A stretch of 64,000 nucleotides of DNA, taken from positions 1,488,001 to 1,552,000 of the forward strand of contig CAWFFW010000001.1 in assembly GCA_963815305.1 (NCBI GenBank), given 5' to 3'. The translations under genes were made by a program, and so were the position numbers. Below the pieces are notes generated by a model, which saw only the letters and a list, made by a program, of their open reading frames with translations, was not told where the DNA came from and ran no database searches. Positions 52,141-60,310 of the stretch are shown piece after piece; the stretch's first letter is position 1; each line of letters starts with the position of its first letter. The stretch is from CAXBID01 sp963815305 (lineage in GTDB: Bacteria; Bacteroidota; Bacteroidia; Flavobacteriales; Flavobacteriaceae).

Positions 52141-52623
52141 ATGTCAAAATCCAAAAAAGTATTAATACTTATCTGTTTTTTTTATATCGGAAAAATTCAA
52201 TCCCAAGAAAATACACATGCATCTAGTGGAAATGCAAGTGGAAGTGGTGGAATAATTAATTACTCAGTAGGTCAACTAGTTTTTAGCGATATTTCAGACG
52301 GTACTTACACCAGTTCTCAAGGTTTACAGCAGGCTTTTGAAATTTCAAACCTATTAAATTTAGATATTGACCAAAGTACCGATTCAAATATTTTTGTTTT
52401 TCCTAATCCGACAACCAACTATCTTAACTTATCATTAAATATTGATAATAGTAGTAAACTTACATATCAATTATTTGATTCAGCCGGAAGATTACTGCTA
52501 ATAAAAAATAATTTAAAAATTCATGAAACTATAAGTATGGAAGGCTTAGCTAGAGCCGTTTATTATTTAAATATTTCGAATAACAACCTAATTAAAAAAA
52601 CTTTTAAAATTATTAAAAACTAA
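52141..52623 (+). CDS. Small secreted protein with T9SS type A sorting domain
   Basis: A 160-residue protein starting MSKSKKVLILICFFYIGKIQSQ (signal peptide; the start at 52141 is chosen for that reason, against a TTG start 17 codons upstream). A glycine/serine-rich SGNASGSGGIINYSVGQ part is followed by the T9SS C-terminal domain: FVFPNPTTNYLNLSL, YQLFDSAGRLLL and IKKTFKIIK. It should be exported and possibly anchored at the cell surface by the type IX system. Confidence 0.85.
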   Translation: MSKSKKVLILICFFYIGKIQSQENTHASSGNASGSGGIINYSVGQLVFSDISDGTYTSSQGLQQAFEISNLLNLDIDQSTDSNIFVFPNPTTNYLNLSLNIDNSSKLTYQLFDSAGRLLLIKNNLKIHETISMEGLARAVYYLNISNNNLIKKTFKIIKN

Positions 52624-52627
52624 TTCT

Positions 52628-53356
52628 ATGAAAAAAATATTTACAATTATAGCATTATTAAGACTTACAACTAGTTTTGGACAAACACCCGAGAAAATTA
52701 GTTATCAAGCTATTATTAGAGATTCTAGTAATAATTTAGTAGCCAATACAACTATTGGTATGCAAATAAGTATTTTGAAAGCATCTATAAATGGCACTAC
52801 AACATATACTGAAACTCATTCAAAATCTACCAACGCAAACGGCTCAATAAGCATAGAAATAGGCACAGGAACAACTTCAGATATTTTTAGTGATATTGAT
52901 TGGGCCAGTGACCAATACTTTATTAAAACAGAAACAGACCCTACTGGAGGAACGAACTATACTATTACAGGTACAAGTCAACTGTTAAGTGTCCCTTATG
53001 CATTACACGCAAAAACCGCTAGTAAAATTATTTATCCAGAAAATGCTATTGGCAACTATGTCGGGACATCAGTTACTTTTAGAGAGGGTATTAGAGACTA
53101 TAAATCAACCATGAACATAACACTTAATGACAATAATCGATGGACGGGTTCAGAAATAGTGGTTTATAATGTTGGTGGAGGTGCTGGAGAAGTACTTAAT
53201 TTTAATGGAACATATACGCAAAATGGTAACCAGATACTACTTCGAGATACTGGTAACGACGTATCTCTAACATTTAATAAAGTAAGAAATAAACTAATAT
53301 ATTCTGAAGTTGATGGCAATACTACCTTTGAAACTGATTTAACTTTGGTTGATTAA
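52628..53356 (+). CDS. Exported protein with tail-fibre-like N-terminal domain
   Basis: A 242-residue protein with a signal peptide ending SFGQ. The domain YQAIIRDSSNNLVANTTIGM, YTETHSKSTNANGSISIEIG, IDWASDQYFIKTETDPTGG and GTSQLLSVPYALHAKTA is common in flavobacterial surface proteins that often carry collagen-like or fibre-like repeats. Here the C-terminal part is short and beta-rich (NENRWTGSEIVVYN-like), without a T9SS tail. It starts 4 bp after the preceding gene, so they share a transcript. Function unknown. Confidence 0.75.
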   Translation: MKKIFTIIALLRLTTSFGQTPEKISYQAIIRDSSNNLVANTTIGMQISILKASINGTTTYTETHSKSTNANGSISIEIGTGTTSDIFSDIDWASDQYFIKTETDPTGGTNYTITGTSQLLSVPYALHAKTASKIIYPENAIGNYVGTSVTFREGIRDYKSTMNITLNDNNRWTGSEIVVYNVGGGAGEVLNFNGTYTQNGNQILLRDTGNDVSLTFNKVRNKLIYSEVDGNTTFETDLTLVD

Positions 53357-53431
53357 TATTTATGAAATAAAAGCTTTTGTAATTTTTCAACAATCAACCT
53401 TTAATCAACAATTTTTCAAATCCCTCTTTTT

Positions 53432-55642
53432 ATGAAACGATTATTACTTTTTTTCTTTCTTAGTATCAACTTAATTTATTCTCAAAATTGGATCACATCC
53501 AACACTCAACAATCTAGTGTTATTAATAATGTATCTGTAGTAAATGATGATATTATTTGGATTATGGATCAAATAGGAAGTAATGGTTTCTCGATTTCCA
53601 CAGACGGAGGAATTTCATGGATTCATAAAAATTTTCCGCAAATGTTTACAACTGAAAACTTTTACAGTTTAGGAATATTAAGCGCTGTTGATGAAAACAC
53701 CGCATACTTAATTGTTTCAGGTGCCGATAATGCAAATCTAGTTGGCCTATATAAAACTACAGATGCGGGAAACTCTTGGAACAAAGAAAATAGTATCTTT
53801 AATTCAGGATCATCATTTCCAAATCAAGTTCATTTTTGGGATACCAACCATGGTTTTGCCATGGGTGATGGCTTGGAATTATATGTCTATATAGATGGGA
53901 CATGGTACGATCGCTCCTCAAGCATATCACCAATAGGAATATTCTCGTTTAATTCTAGTAGAAATCTAAAAATAGTTGGAGATACTGTATATTTTTTAAC
54001 GGGAAGTGGTACCATAATGAAATCATCAGATAAAGGTTTGAACTGGTCAGAAATAACAACACCATATAATGCACATTGGGATTTAAGTTTTGATTTCAAA
54101 GACGATTTGAACGGTATATTAGTTTACAATAATAATACTACCAATCAACTTCATTTTACTGCTGATGGAGGTCTAACCTGGACGTTGGGAGGGAGTAATA
54201 TTAATAATCTTAATAATATAATCAAATATATTTCTTACCAAAATAGATATTACAGTATTAGCAAAGACTCAAATAATCTAAACCTTAGTTATTCTGAAGA
54301 TGATGGTGATAAATGGAATATAATACCCCAATTTAACAACATCATATTAGGCGAAATAGAATCATCGGTAAACGGGAAAGTATTCATAGGAGGAAATCCT
54401 GATGTATATTATAAAATTCCAGATTATTCTTCTCATCCAGATTATAATACTTTAGTCGCATTATATAATAGTACCAACGGAGACAATTGGACCAACAAAA
54501 CCAATTGGTTAGACACAACGAAACCTATTTCTTCATGGTATGGCGTTATAGAAACGGATGGAAAAGTGAGTCAACTATCACTAGATTATAATAATTTAAC
54601 TGGTAATATTCCATCTGAAATTGGTGATTTTACTAACCTTGAAAATTTATATCTAGTTGGAAATGACTTAACAGGTGAAATACCAGAACAAATTTGGACA
54701 CTTACTAATATAAAAAACTTATGGTTAGGCATTCAATCATCAAAACAATTAACCTTAAATAATAGAATTCCTTCAACTATATCAGACTTACAAAACTTAG
54801 TATGGCTCAATCTAACCAACGTTGAAATCAACCAAGCTTTACCTCAAGAATTATTCGACCTTCCAAATTTGACAAGAATAAGAATGGCGGGATGTAAATT
54901 ATTTGGTAGTTTACCTTCAGGCATAGCGAACATTGACAATGTGATTCTTAGCGATAATAATTTTGAAGGAGCCATACCACAAGAAATAATAAATTCAGTT
55001 GGCAATTCTAGTTTAATTATCTCAAATAATTTTTTCAATTTCAGTAATTTAAAACCTTTGGTTGATGCCAATAATTATACCTCATTAGGTTACTCACCAC
55101 AACGCACCAAAGATATAGCCCAAAATTTAGCATTTGCGCCAGGTTCTGATATCGTTTTAAATATAGATGATACAAGTCTTAATAAAACCATTTCTTCAAA
55201 AGGGGATGGAGATGAGTATCAATGGTATAAAGATAATCTTGCAATAAATGGAGCAACAGCCATAAACTATAATATTGTTAACGCTCAAGAAACGGATAGC
55301 GGTATCTATTATTGCGAAATAACTAATGACTTACTTCCAGACCTCACCATTAACAGAGCCAATATTACCATACTTATTGATGCTGCTTTAAGTACCGAAG
55401 AGTTAGCAACTAATGGTATGAATATTTATCCCAATCCCACAAAAAATTTACTTCATGTAAAACTAACTCAATTTGAAAGAGCAGATGCTAGTTTATATGA
55501 TATTAGCGGTCGATTAATTTTAAAACAAAACTTATCAAATAAGCTATCTATAATTGATATACAAAACCTAACTTCTGGTATGTATATAATAAATATTGAA
55601 ATAGATAATAAAACTGTAACAAAACGGATTATCAAGCTATAA
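53432..55642 (+). CDS. Large secreted protein: YCF48/BNR propeller, leucine-rich repeats, Ig-like domain and T9SS tail
   Basis: A 736-residue protein with a signal peptide ending IYSQ. Residues ~20-330 have BNR/YCF48-type repeats (FSISTDGGISWIHKN, LYKTTDAGNSWNKE, MKSSDKGLNWSEI, FTADGGLTWTLGG, each an Asp-box-like S-x-DGG-x-W). Residues ~345-545 hold plant-type leucine-rich repeats (LVALYNSTNGDNWTNKTNWL, LTGNIPSEIGDFTNL, LTGEIPEQIW). An Ig-like segment follows (YQWYKDNLAINGAT, DSGIYYCEITN). The end is the T9SS type A sorting domain (IYPNPTKNLLHVKL, TSGMYIINIE). It probably acts in adhesion at the cell surface. Confidence 0.88.
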   Translation: MKRLLLFFFLSINLIYSQNWITSNTQQSSVINNVSVVNDDIIWIMDQIGSNGFSISTDGGISWIHKNFPQMFTTENFYSLGILSAVDENTAYLIVSGADNANLVGLYKTTDAGNSWNKENSIFNSGSSFPNQVHFWDTNHGFAMGDGLELYVYIDGTWYDRSSSISPIGIFSFNSSRNLKIVGDTVYFLTGSGTIMKSSDKGLNWSEITTPYNAHWDLSFDFKDDLNGILVYNNNTTNQLHFTADGGLTWTLGGSNINNLNNIIKYISYQNRYYSISKDSNNLNLSYSEDDGDKWNIIPQFNNIILGEIESSVNGKVFIGGNPDVYYKIPDYSSHPDYNTLVALYNSTNGDNWTNKTNWLDTTKPISSWYGVIETDGKVSQLSLDYNNLTGNIPSEIGDFTNLENLYLVGNDLTGEIPEQIWTLTNIKNLWLGIQSSKQLTLNNRIPSTISDLQNLVWLNLTNVEINQALPQELFDLPNLTRIRMAGCKLFGSLPSGIANIDNVILSDNNFEGAIPQEIINSVGNSSLIISNNFFNFSNLKPLVDANNYTSLGYSPQRTKDIAQNLAFAPGSDIVLNIDDTSLNKTISSKGDGDEYQWYKDNLAINGATAINYNIVNAQETDSGIYYCEITNDLLPDLTINRANITILIDAALSTEELATNGMNIYPNPTKNLLHVKLTQFERADASLYDISGRLILKQNLSNKLSIIDIQNLTSGMYIINIEIDNKTVTKRIIKL

Positions 55643-55645
55643 CTT

Positions 55646-55711
55646 AAAACCAACCGTTTATCGATAAACTTTTCGACAAATGAACTAAATATCCCCAATA
55701 CTGGGGATTTT
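55646..55711 (+). repeat. Structured ~65 bp repeat, copy 2
   Basis: Same block as at 51952-52016: CAACCGTTTATCGATAAACT, TTTTCGACAAATGAACTAAA and the ATCCCC...GGGGAT hairpin, here followed by a longer run of Ts (55709-55717), so this copy may also terminate transcription. It begins 4 bases past the stop of the large secreted protein and precedes the DUF5723 gene. Confidence 0.9.
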
Positions 55712-55767
55712 TTTTTGCGAATGAGTTTCTGATGTTTGCAATGCTATTATTAACAAAACTCAACCAA

Positions 55768-57093
55768 ATGAAAAAAATTAAAAACACAATTTTTGTTATT
55801 CTACTTTTTATTAGTTTCTCAAACTTAAAAGCACAAAGTTATATTGGCTATTCTGTAGATAATTATTCGGGGGTTCATTCATTAATCTCTAATCCTTCTA
55901 ACGTTGTAGATTCAAGACTTAGAGTAGATTTCAACTTACTATCTATAAGCGCCTTTGGTGGTAGCGACTATTTTGGATTAAATTTAGGGGATATCATAAA
56001 ATCTGATAGTGGCTTTGATTTTGAAAGTGACGCAGAAAAATTCCCTTCAGATGCCAATAATTTCTTTTTGAATCTAGATGTTATAGGGCCTTCGTTTATG
56101 TTTAATCTAACCCCGAAAAGCAGTTTAGGTCTAGTTAGTAGAGTTCGGACATTTTTTAATATAAATAATATTAGCGGTAAACTTTATGAAAATATCTCAG
56201 ATGGTTTTGATGTTGGTGAAGATTTTGATTTTAATTCTGAAAATTTAACAGGAACTATACATGCCTGGGCTGAAATAGGTTTTGTGTATGGTCGAGTTTT
56301 AGTTGATAACAAACAAAATTTCTTAAAAGGTGGCGTTACTGTAAAATATTTACAAGGAGCTGGTAGTGTTTTTATAAACAGCCCAAATTTTACAGGGCAA
56401 TACAATGCGTCTAATAAATTACTCACAACAACAGGTAATTTAAGTTATGGTATTAGTCATGATTTTGATAATGACGATATAAATTTTAAAAATTTGAGTT
56501 CTGGTCTTGGAGCTGATATTGGTTTTACTTATGAATACAGACCAAATATAAATCAAGATTCTACTTCAAAAAATCAGAATAAATACAAGTTAAAAATAGG
56601 CGCTGCAATGACAGACATAGGTTCTATAAATTACGATGAAAGTGTTGTGACATTATATGATGTAAATGCAACAGTAGATGCTTCAACGTTTGATGAAGAC
56701 ACTAAAGATTTTTTAGATAATAATTACACCAGCTCTGAAACAACCATAGCTCAAAAAATAAAACTACCAACCGCATTTAATTTCTTAGTAGATTACCATA
56801 TTAAAAATAAATTATATATAAGCTTACAAAGCAATTTATCATTAATAAAAAGCAATACACCAAATGCAAACACTATTATAAACTCAGTAACTCTCTCCCC
56901 TCGTTTAGAAACAAAATGGTTCAGCCTCTACTCTCCATTAAGTGCTAGACAATATGGAGAATTCACTTGGGGTGCTGGATTAAAGCTAGGGCCACTAATA
57001 GTTGGTTCGGGCTCTATAATTTCTAATTTAATATCAAATACTTCAAAAACAACAGATGCTTACATAGGCATAAAATTCCCATGGTATCAATAA
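55768..57093 (+). CDS. DUF5723-family exported protein
   Basis: A 441-residue protein with signal peptide MKKIKNTIFVILLFISFSNLKAQ; the ATG at 55768 gives a clean signal, unlike the upstream start at 55732. HSLISNPSNVVDSRLRVDFN is the family's N-terminal mark, and the rest alternates beta strands as in an outer membrane barrel (FGLNLGDII, VKYLQGAGSVF, WFSLYSPLSARQYGEFTWG), ending LKLGPLIVGSG. DUF5723 proteins resemble PorP/SprF-like or porin-like barrels; the role is unknown. Closing the block, it may assist the T9SS proteins upstream. Confidence 0.8.
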   Translation: MKKIKNTIFVILLFISFSNLKAQSYIGYSVDNYSGVHSLISNPSNVVDSRLRVDFNLLSISAFGGSDYFGLNLGDIIKSDSGFDFESDAEKFPSDANNFFLNLDVIGPSFMFNLTPKSSLGLVSRVRTFFNINNISGKLYENISDGFDVGEDFDFNSENLTGTIHAWAEIGFVYGRVLVDNKQNFLKGGVTVKYLQGAGSVFINSPNFTGQYNASNKLLTTTGNLSYGISHDFDNDDINFKNLSSGLGADIGFTYEYRPNINQDSTSKNQNKYKLKIGAAMTDIGSINYDESVVTLYDVNATVDASTFDEDTKDFLDNNYTSSETTIAQKIKLPTAFNFLVDYHIKNKLYISLQSNLSLIKSNTPNANTIINSVTLSPRLETKWFSLYSPLSARQYGEFTWGAGLKLGPLIVGSGSIISNLISNTSKTTDAYIGIKFPWYQ

Positions 57094-57190
57094 TAATTAC
57101 GTACTAATCAATTTTTATAAATAAATATTAAAATTTAACGCAACCTTTTTAAAAGTTCTGCATCTATTAAATAACAAAATCAAACCAAAC

Positions 57191-57277
57191 ATGCAATTAC
57201 TATTAATTATCAGCGCCTTAATTGTTGTGAATTTAATTTTATTAACTTTTAGTGTGAACAAAAAAACAGATCCATGA
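57191..57277 (+). CDS. 28-residue membrane peptide
   Basis: MQLLLIISALIVVNLILLTF is one hydrophobic helix; the rest is SVNKKTDP. A terminator overlaps its stop codon, so it seems to be the last ORF of a very short transcript. Peptides of this type recur in flavobacteria, I believe. The function is unknown. Confidence 0.6.
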   Translation: MQLLLIISALIVVNLILLTFSVNKKTDP

Positions 57278-57295
57278 AAAACATCTGTTTTTTTT
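57263..57295 (+). terminator. Terminator behind the 28-residue peptide gene
   Basis: AAAACAGAT (57263-57271) pairs with ATCTGTTTT (57283-57291) followed by Ts. The stem overlaps the last codons of the small ORF. Confidence 0.8.
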
Positions 57296-57824
57296 TATAA
57301 TTAACATTGTTAGTTATTTAAATAACTTCTTACAAGAGGCTATAATACTTCCTGTAAGCTAACATTTACCCAGAATGATTCTGGTTGTGTAACTTTATAC
57401 TTATAAGTTCTACACCTTCATTCTTATCTACTAGTAAAACTGGATATACTAATGCGCTACAGATTGCTGATTAAAATATGTGTTGTGTTTTAATTCGCTA
57501 TGATGAATTGCTTATTTACCTATTTAGTATTTGCAATATTTAAATCAATATCAAAAGCTTCTCCATATAACAATTTTAATTTTACCTTCATGTAATTATT
57601 AAATAATCACAAGAAAAAACAGATTAAAATTTATCTTTAGAATAGCGATAGAATATTATGACTTAATCAATATATCAAGTCATGATTATTATTTTAATTT
57701 TTAATATCCAATATATTAAAAAAAGTTCTATAAAATTAAAATAATTTAAGGTTTCGTGTCTTCGGATAGATTTTAATTTAGAAACAACAGCATTATAATT
57801 TATTAATCAGAATTTTAATTTGTT
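57296..57824. other. AT-rich intergenic stretch, possible minus-strand debris
   Basis: No intact gene. On the minus strand a few short protein-like runs can be read, such as LVYPVLLVDKNEGVELISI near 57370-57460 and VKLKLLYGEAFDIDLNIA near 57530-57590. Both are broken by stops and I cannot assign them. Confidence 0.4.
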
Positions 57825-57832
57825 TATCTTTG
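57825..57832 (+). promoter_or_regulatory. -7 box of the SRPBCC/GyrI-like gene
   Basis: TATCTTTG fits TAnnTTTG and stands 34 bases before the ATG at 57867. Confidence 0.5.
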
Positions 57833-57866
57833 ATATTACAAGATTCTCTCTAAAAAACCATTCTAA

Positions 57867-58889
57867 ATGAAAGCTTTTAAATACATATTATTTTTATTAT
57901 TGATAGCTATTATAGGAACTGCGATATATATTGCTGTTCAACCCAATTCATTTGAAGTAATTAGGACTAGAACAATTAAAGCTCCAGCATCAGTGATTTA
58001 TATTCATGTGATAGATTTTAAAAATTGGGAAGCGTGGTCACCTTGGGTTGAAAGAGAATCAAGTACACAAATAACATTGGGTGAAGAAACTGAAGGTATT
58101 GGCGGTTCTTACAACTGGACAGATAAAGATGGTGCAGGAAGTATGCGTACTATAGACGTTGAATCAAATGCATCCATGCATCAAAAAATGCAATTTGCTA
58201 ATTTTCCTTCATCTGATATATATTGGAATTTTGAACCCAATGAAAACAATAGTACAAATGTAACTTGGACTATTTCTGGAAAAGATTTACCGTTTAGTTT
58301 TAAAGCCTATGCTGCTTTTAGCGGCGGTATGGAAAATCAAATTGGTAATGACTTTGAGCGTGGACTAGAAAAACTAGATAGTATTATTGTTGCGAGTATG
58401 GAAGTTTACAATGTAACAGTTAATGGTATTACGCAGCACAGTGGTGGTTTTTATTTATATAAGTCAACGTCTTGTAAAATTGATGAATTGTCTAATAAAA
58501 TAAAAGAGATGCTTTCGCAAGTAACGACATATGTTACAAAAAATAACATTACGATGGCGGGTGCACCCTTTGTTAATTATCACAAATGGGATGAAGAAAA
58601 TAACGCCGTTATGTTCTCTTGCTGTGTACCAACGGTTGAAAAAATAATTACAGATTCAGAAAGTGGCATTTTAACTGGACAGCTACTCCCCTTTAAAGCT
58701 TTAAAAACCACATTAAATGGAGATTACAAAAATGCTAGAGAAGCCTGGGATACAGCAATGAACTATATAGCAGAAAACAATTTAAAACCTATTGAAACGG
58801 GGCCTACTATAGAAACTTATCTCACAAACCCAATGATTACGGCAAACCCAGCTGATTATATTACCGAAATTTATATTGCGGTTGAATAA
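57867..58889 (+). CDS. Membrane-anchored SRPBCC plus GyrI-like effector-binding protein
   Basis: A 340-residue protein with one N-terminal membrane helix (ILFLLLIAIIGTAIYIAV). Residues ~35-175 are a polyketide cyclase/SRPBCC domain (TIKAPASVIYIHVIDFKNWEAWSPW is its typical start, shown here in two parts of the same strand-helix). Residues ~180-340 look like a GyrI/AraC-type effector-binding domain (GFYLYKSTSCKIDELSNKI, AGAPFVNYHKWD, YITEIYIAVE). Both are small-molecule pockets. A similar two-domain protein is common in Bacteroidota. Ligand unknown. Its neighbour crcB is 77 bp behind. Confidence 0.8.
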   Translation: MKAFKYILFLLLIAIIGTAIYIAVQPNSFEVIRTRTIKAPASVIYIHVIDFKNWEAWSPWVERESSTQITLGEETEGIGGSYNWTDKDGAGSMRTIDVESNASMHQKMQFANFPSSDIYWNFEPNENNSTNVTWTISGKDLPFSFKAYAAFSGGMENQIGNDFERGLEKLDSIIVASMEVYNVTVNGITQHSGGFYLYKSTSCKIDELSNKIKEMLSQVTTYVTKNNITMAGAPFVNYHKWDEENNAVMFSCCVPTVEKIITDSESGILTGQLLPFKALKTTLNGDYKNAREAWDTAMNYIAENNLKPIETGPTIETYLTNPMITANPADYITEIYIAVE

Positions 58890-58966
58890 ATAAAATTTCC
58901 ACATACCATAATTTTATTATTCCAAAAATATTAAATAAATACAGCGAAAAAAATTAAATTTACCTG

Positions 58967-59332
58967 ATGAAACAAGTGTTATTAGTTTTTTTAGGAGGTG
59001 GTTTTGGTAGTGTATTGCGCTTTTTTATTGGGAAGTATTTAAATAATACTGAAAACGGTATTCCTTATGGCACATTTGCTACCAATATTTTAGGAAGTTT
59101 ACTTATTGGTATTATACTTGGTTTAGCAGTAAAAAATAATACGCTTTCTCAAAATCAAACGCTACTTTTAGCTACTGGCTTTTGTGGTGGCTTTACAACC
59201 TTTTCTACTTTTGCCTACGAAAATCATGTGTTTTTAAAATCGGGCGACTTTACAAGTTTTGCTATTTACACCATTGCAAGTTTTGTTATTGGTTTTTTAG
59301 CGGTTTTTTTTGGGATGTATTTGGTGAAATAA
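58967..59332 (+). CDS. crcB: Fluoride exporter CrcB/Fluc
   Basis: A 121-residue four-helix membrane protein. FLGGGFGSVLRFFIGKYLN, FATNILGSLLIGIILG, CGGFTTFSTFAYE (the conserved TTFST fluoride pathway motif) and IGFLAVFFGMYLVK are family features. It forms a dual-topology dimer that lets fluoride leave the cell. Nothing resembling a fluoride riboswitch stands in front of it. Confidence 0.95.
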   Translation: MKQVLLVFLGGGFGSVLRFFIGKYLNNTENGIPYGTFATNILGSLLIGIILGLAVKNNTLSQNQTLLLATGFCGGFTTFSTFAYENHVFLKSGDFTSFAIYTIASFVIGFLAVFFGMYLVK

Positions 59333-59429
59333 AATTCACTCCTTTTAAAATTAAACTAATATCTATTGGCGATATACAAACATCAAAATAATTTCATGTT
59401 CATAATAGTTAAATGAACACATCAAATTA

Positions 59430-60035
59430 TTAATGCTCTTCAAAAGCTTTAACACCAGCTTCAATTCTAATTTTTAAATAATTTTCTCGGGGTACAATGG
59501 GGCAAGAATATGTATCATTATAAGCACAATAAGGGTTATAAGCTTTATTAAAATCAATTATAATCGTATCATCTTCGGGTATTTTAGCATCCATAAAACG
59601 GCCACCACCATAACTTTCAAGTCCGTTGGTTTCATCTAAAAAAGGCAAAAACAAATAATCTTCGTAACCTTCTTTTTCTATCAAACCCTGATTTTGATAG
59701 ATGTTTAGTTTGAATTCTTTTTCTTTTAGTTGAAAACTCAATTCTCCATATTTTACATACATTGGAAGCCTATCCGTAGTTGTTTTCATTTTAAAAGGTT
59801 TTTCATCTAACGTTCTTTTAAAAGCAGCTTTTACTACAAAACTAGAATCCAGATTAAAAAAATCTAAACCTTCAAAGTGCTTTCTATCCTTGTCTTTCAG
59901 AGGTGAGGTCGTTGCATCTTTATATTCTGAATTCATTTTTTTTTGAAACTCAGTTTCACCTTGTATAGGACGTTTTTTTTGAGCACAACCAAGCAAACAA
60001 AAAACTAGCAAAAAAAAGGTAGTATATATTTTCAT
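59430..60035 (-). CDS. DUF1684 lipoprotein
   Basis: A 201-residue protein with a lipoprotein signal (MKIYTTFFLLVFCLLGC, Cys17). I chose the ATG at 60035 for this signal and because a -7 box (TATTTTTG, minus strand, 60053-60060) stands before it; a start at 60212 would lie upstream of that promoter. DUF1684 is seen in KMKTTTDRLPMYVKYGELSF, EDYLFLPFLDETNGLESYGGG (motif LPFLDET) and IDFNKAYNPYCAYNDTYSCP-x-P. The family is common and of unknown function. Confidence 0.88.
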   Translation of the reverse strand: MKIYTTFFLLVFCLLGCAQKKRPIQGETEFQKKMNSEYKDATTSPLKDKDRKHFEGLDFFNLDSSFVVKAAFKRTLDEKPFKMKTTTDRLPMYVKYGELSFQLKEKEFKLNIYQNQGLIEKEGYEDYLFLPFLDETNGLESYGGGRFMDAKIPEDDTIIIDFNKAYNPYCAYNDTYSCPIVPRENYLKIRIEAGVKAFEEH

Positions 60036-60052
60036 CGTAAAAAATTTCAATT

Positions 60053-60060
60053 CAAAAATA
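60053..60060 (-). promoter_or_regulatory. -7 box of the DUF1684 gene
   Basis: TATTTTTG on the minus strand fits TAnnTTTG, 17 bases before the ATG at 60035. It is divergent from the box at 60081-60088. Confidence 0.5.
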
Positions 60061-60080
60061 CAACTTAAGAAAATTTTTTC

Positions 60081-60088
60081 TAATTTTG
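60081..60088 (+). promoter_or_regulatory. -7 box of the small leader ORF before the MFS gene
   Basis: TAATTTTG fits the consensus and lies 20 bases before the ATG of the 26-codon ORF at 60109. No clear -33 box. Confidence 0.5.
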
Positions 60089-60108
60089 AAGTCTTAATAA
60101 AAATAAAA

Positions 60109-60189
60109 ATGCGTAACAACGTCACAATTTGTAGAAAACAATTAACCACTTCTTCTAAGAGAAAAGGTTGGGCTTGTTCTTTATTGTGA
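60109..60189 (+). CDS. 26-residue small ORF in the leader of the MFS-YpdA pair
   Basis: ATG at 60109 begins 26 codons, MRNNVTICRKQLTTSSKRKG followed by six more residues, then TGA. It is basic in the middle and has two Cys codons (8 and 23) and one Trp codon (21). A strong intrinsic terminator follows 28 bases after the stop, and the MFS gene begins 62 bases beyond that. The order promoter, small ORF, terminator, gene is that of a translation-controlled leader. Alternatively it is a short stand-alone peptide gene. Confidence 0.55.
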   Translation: MRNNVTICRKQLTTSSKRKGWACSLL

Positions 60190-60217
60190 TGCTTTAGATA
60201 TAAACTATACAATAATT

Positions 60218-60248
60218 AAAAGTCCGACTTCGCAGTCGGACTTTTTTT
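60218..60248 (+). terminator. Strong terminator upstream of the MFS gene
   Basis: A 12-bp stem (AAAAGTCCGACT at 60218-60229 with 60234-60245) with the tetraloop TCGC and a run of seven Ts. The only + strand ORF before it is the 26-codon one, so it is either that gene's terminator or an attenuator for the MFS gene. Confidence 0.92.
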
Positions 60249-60310
60249 GTTACTAACCCTAAATAATTTCATTGTAAACATGTGAAAACCAATTTCAATA
60301 TCTAGAACTC

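Noticed and set aside
58890..58966. Fluoride riboswitch before crcB
   Set aside because: The 77-bp gap is AT-rich and lacks the conserved GG-GATG and CC elements and stem order of the crcB motif.
60036..60212. N-terminal extension of the DUF1684 lipoprotein
   Set aside because: It would place 59 residues before a clear lipoprotein signal and would include the gene's own -7 box; it also opposes the small leader ORF.
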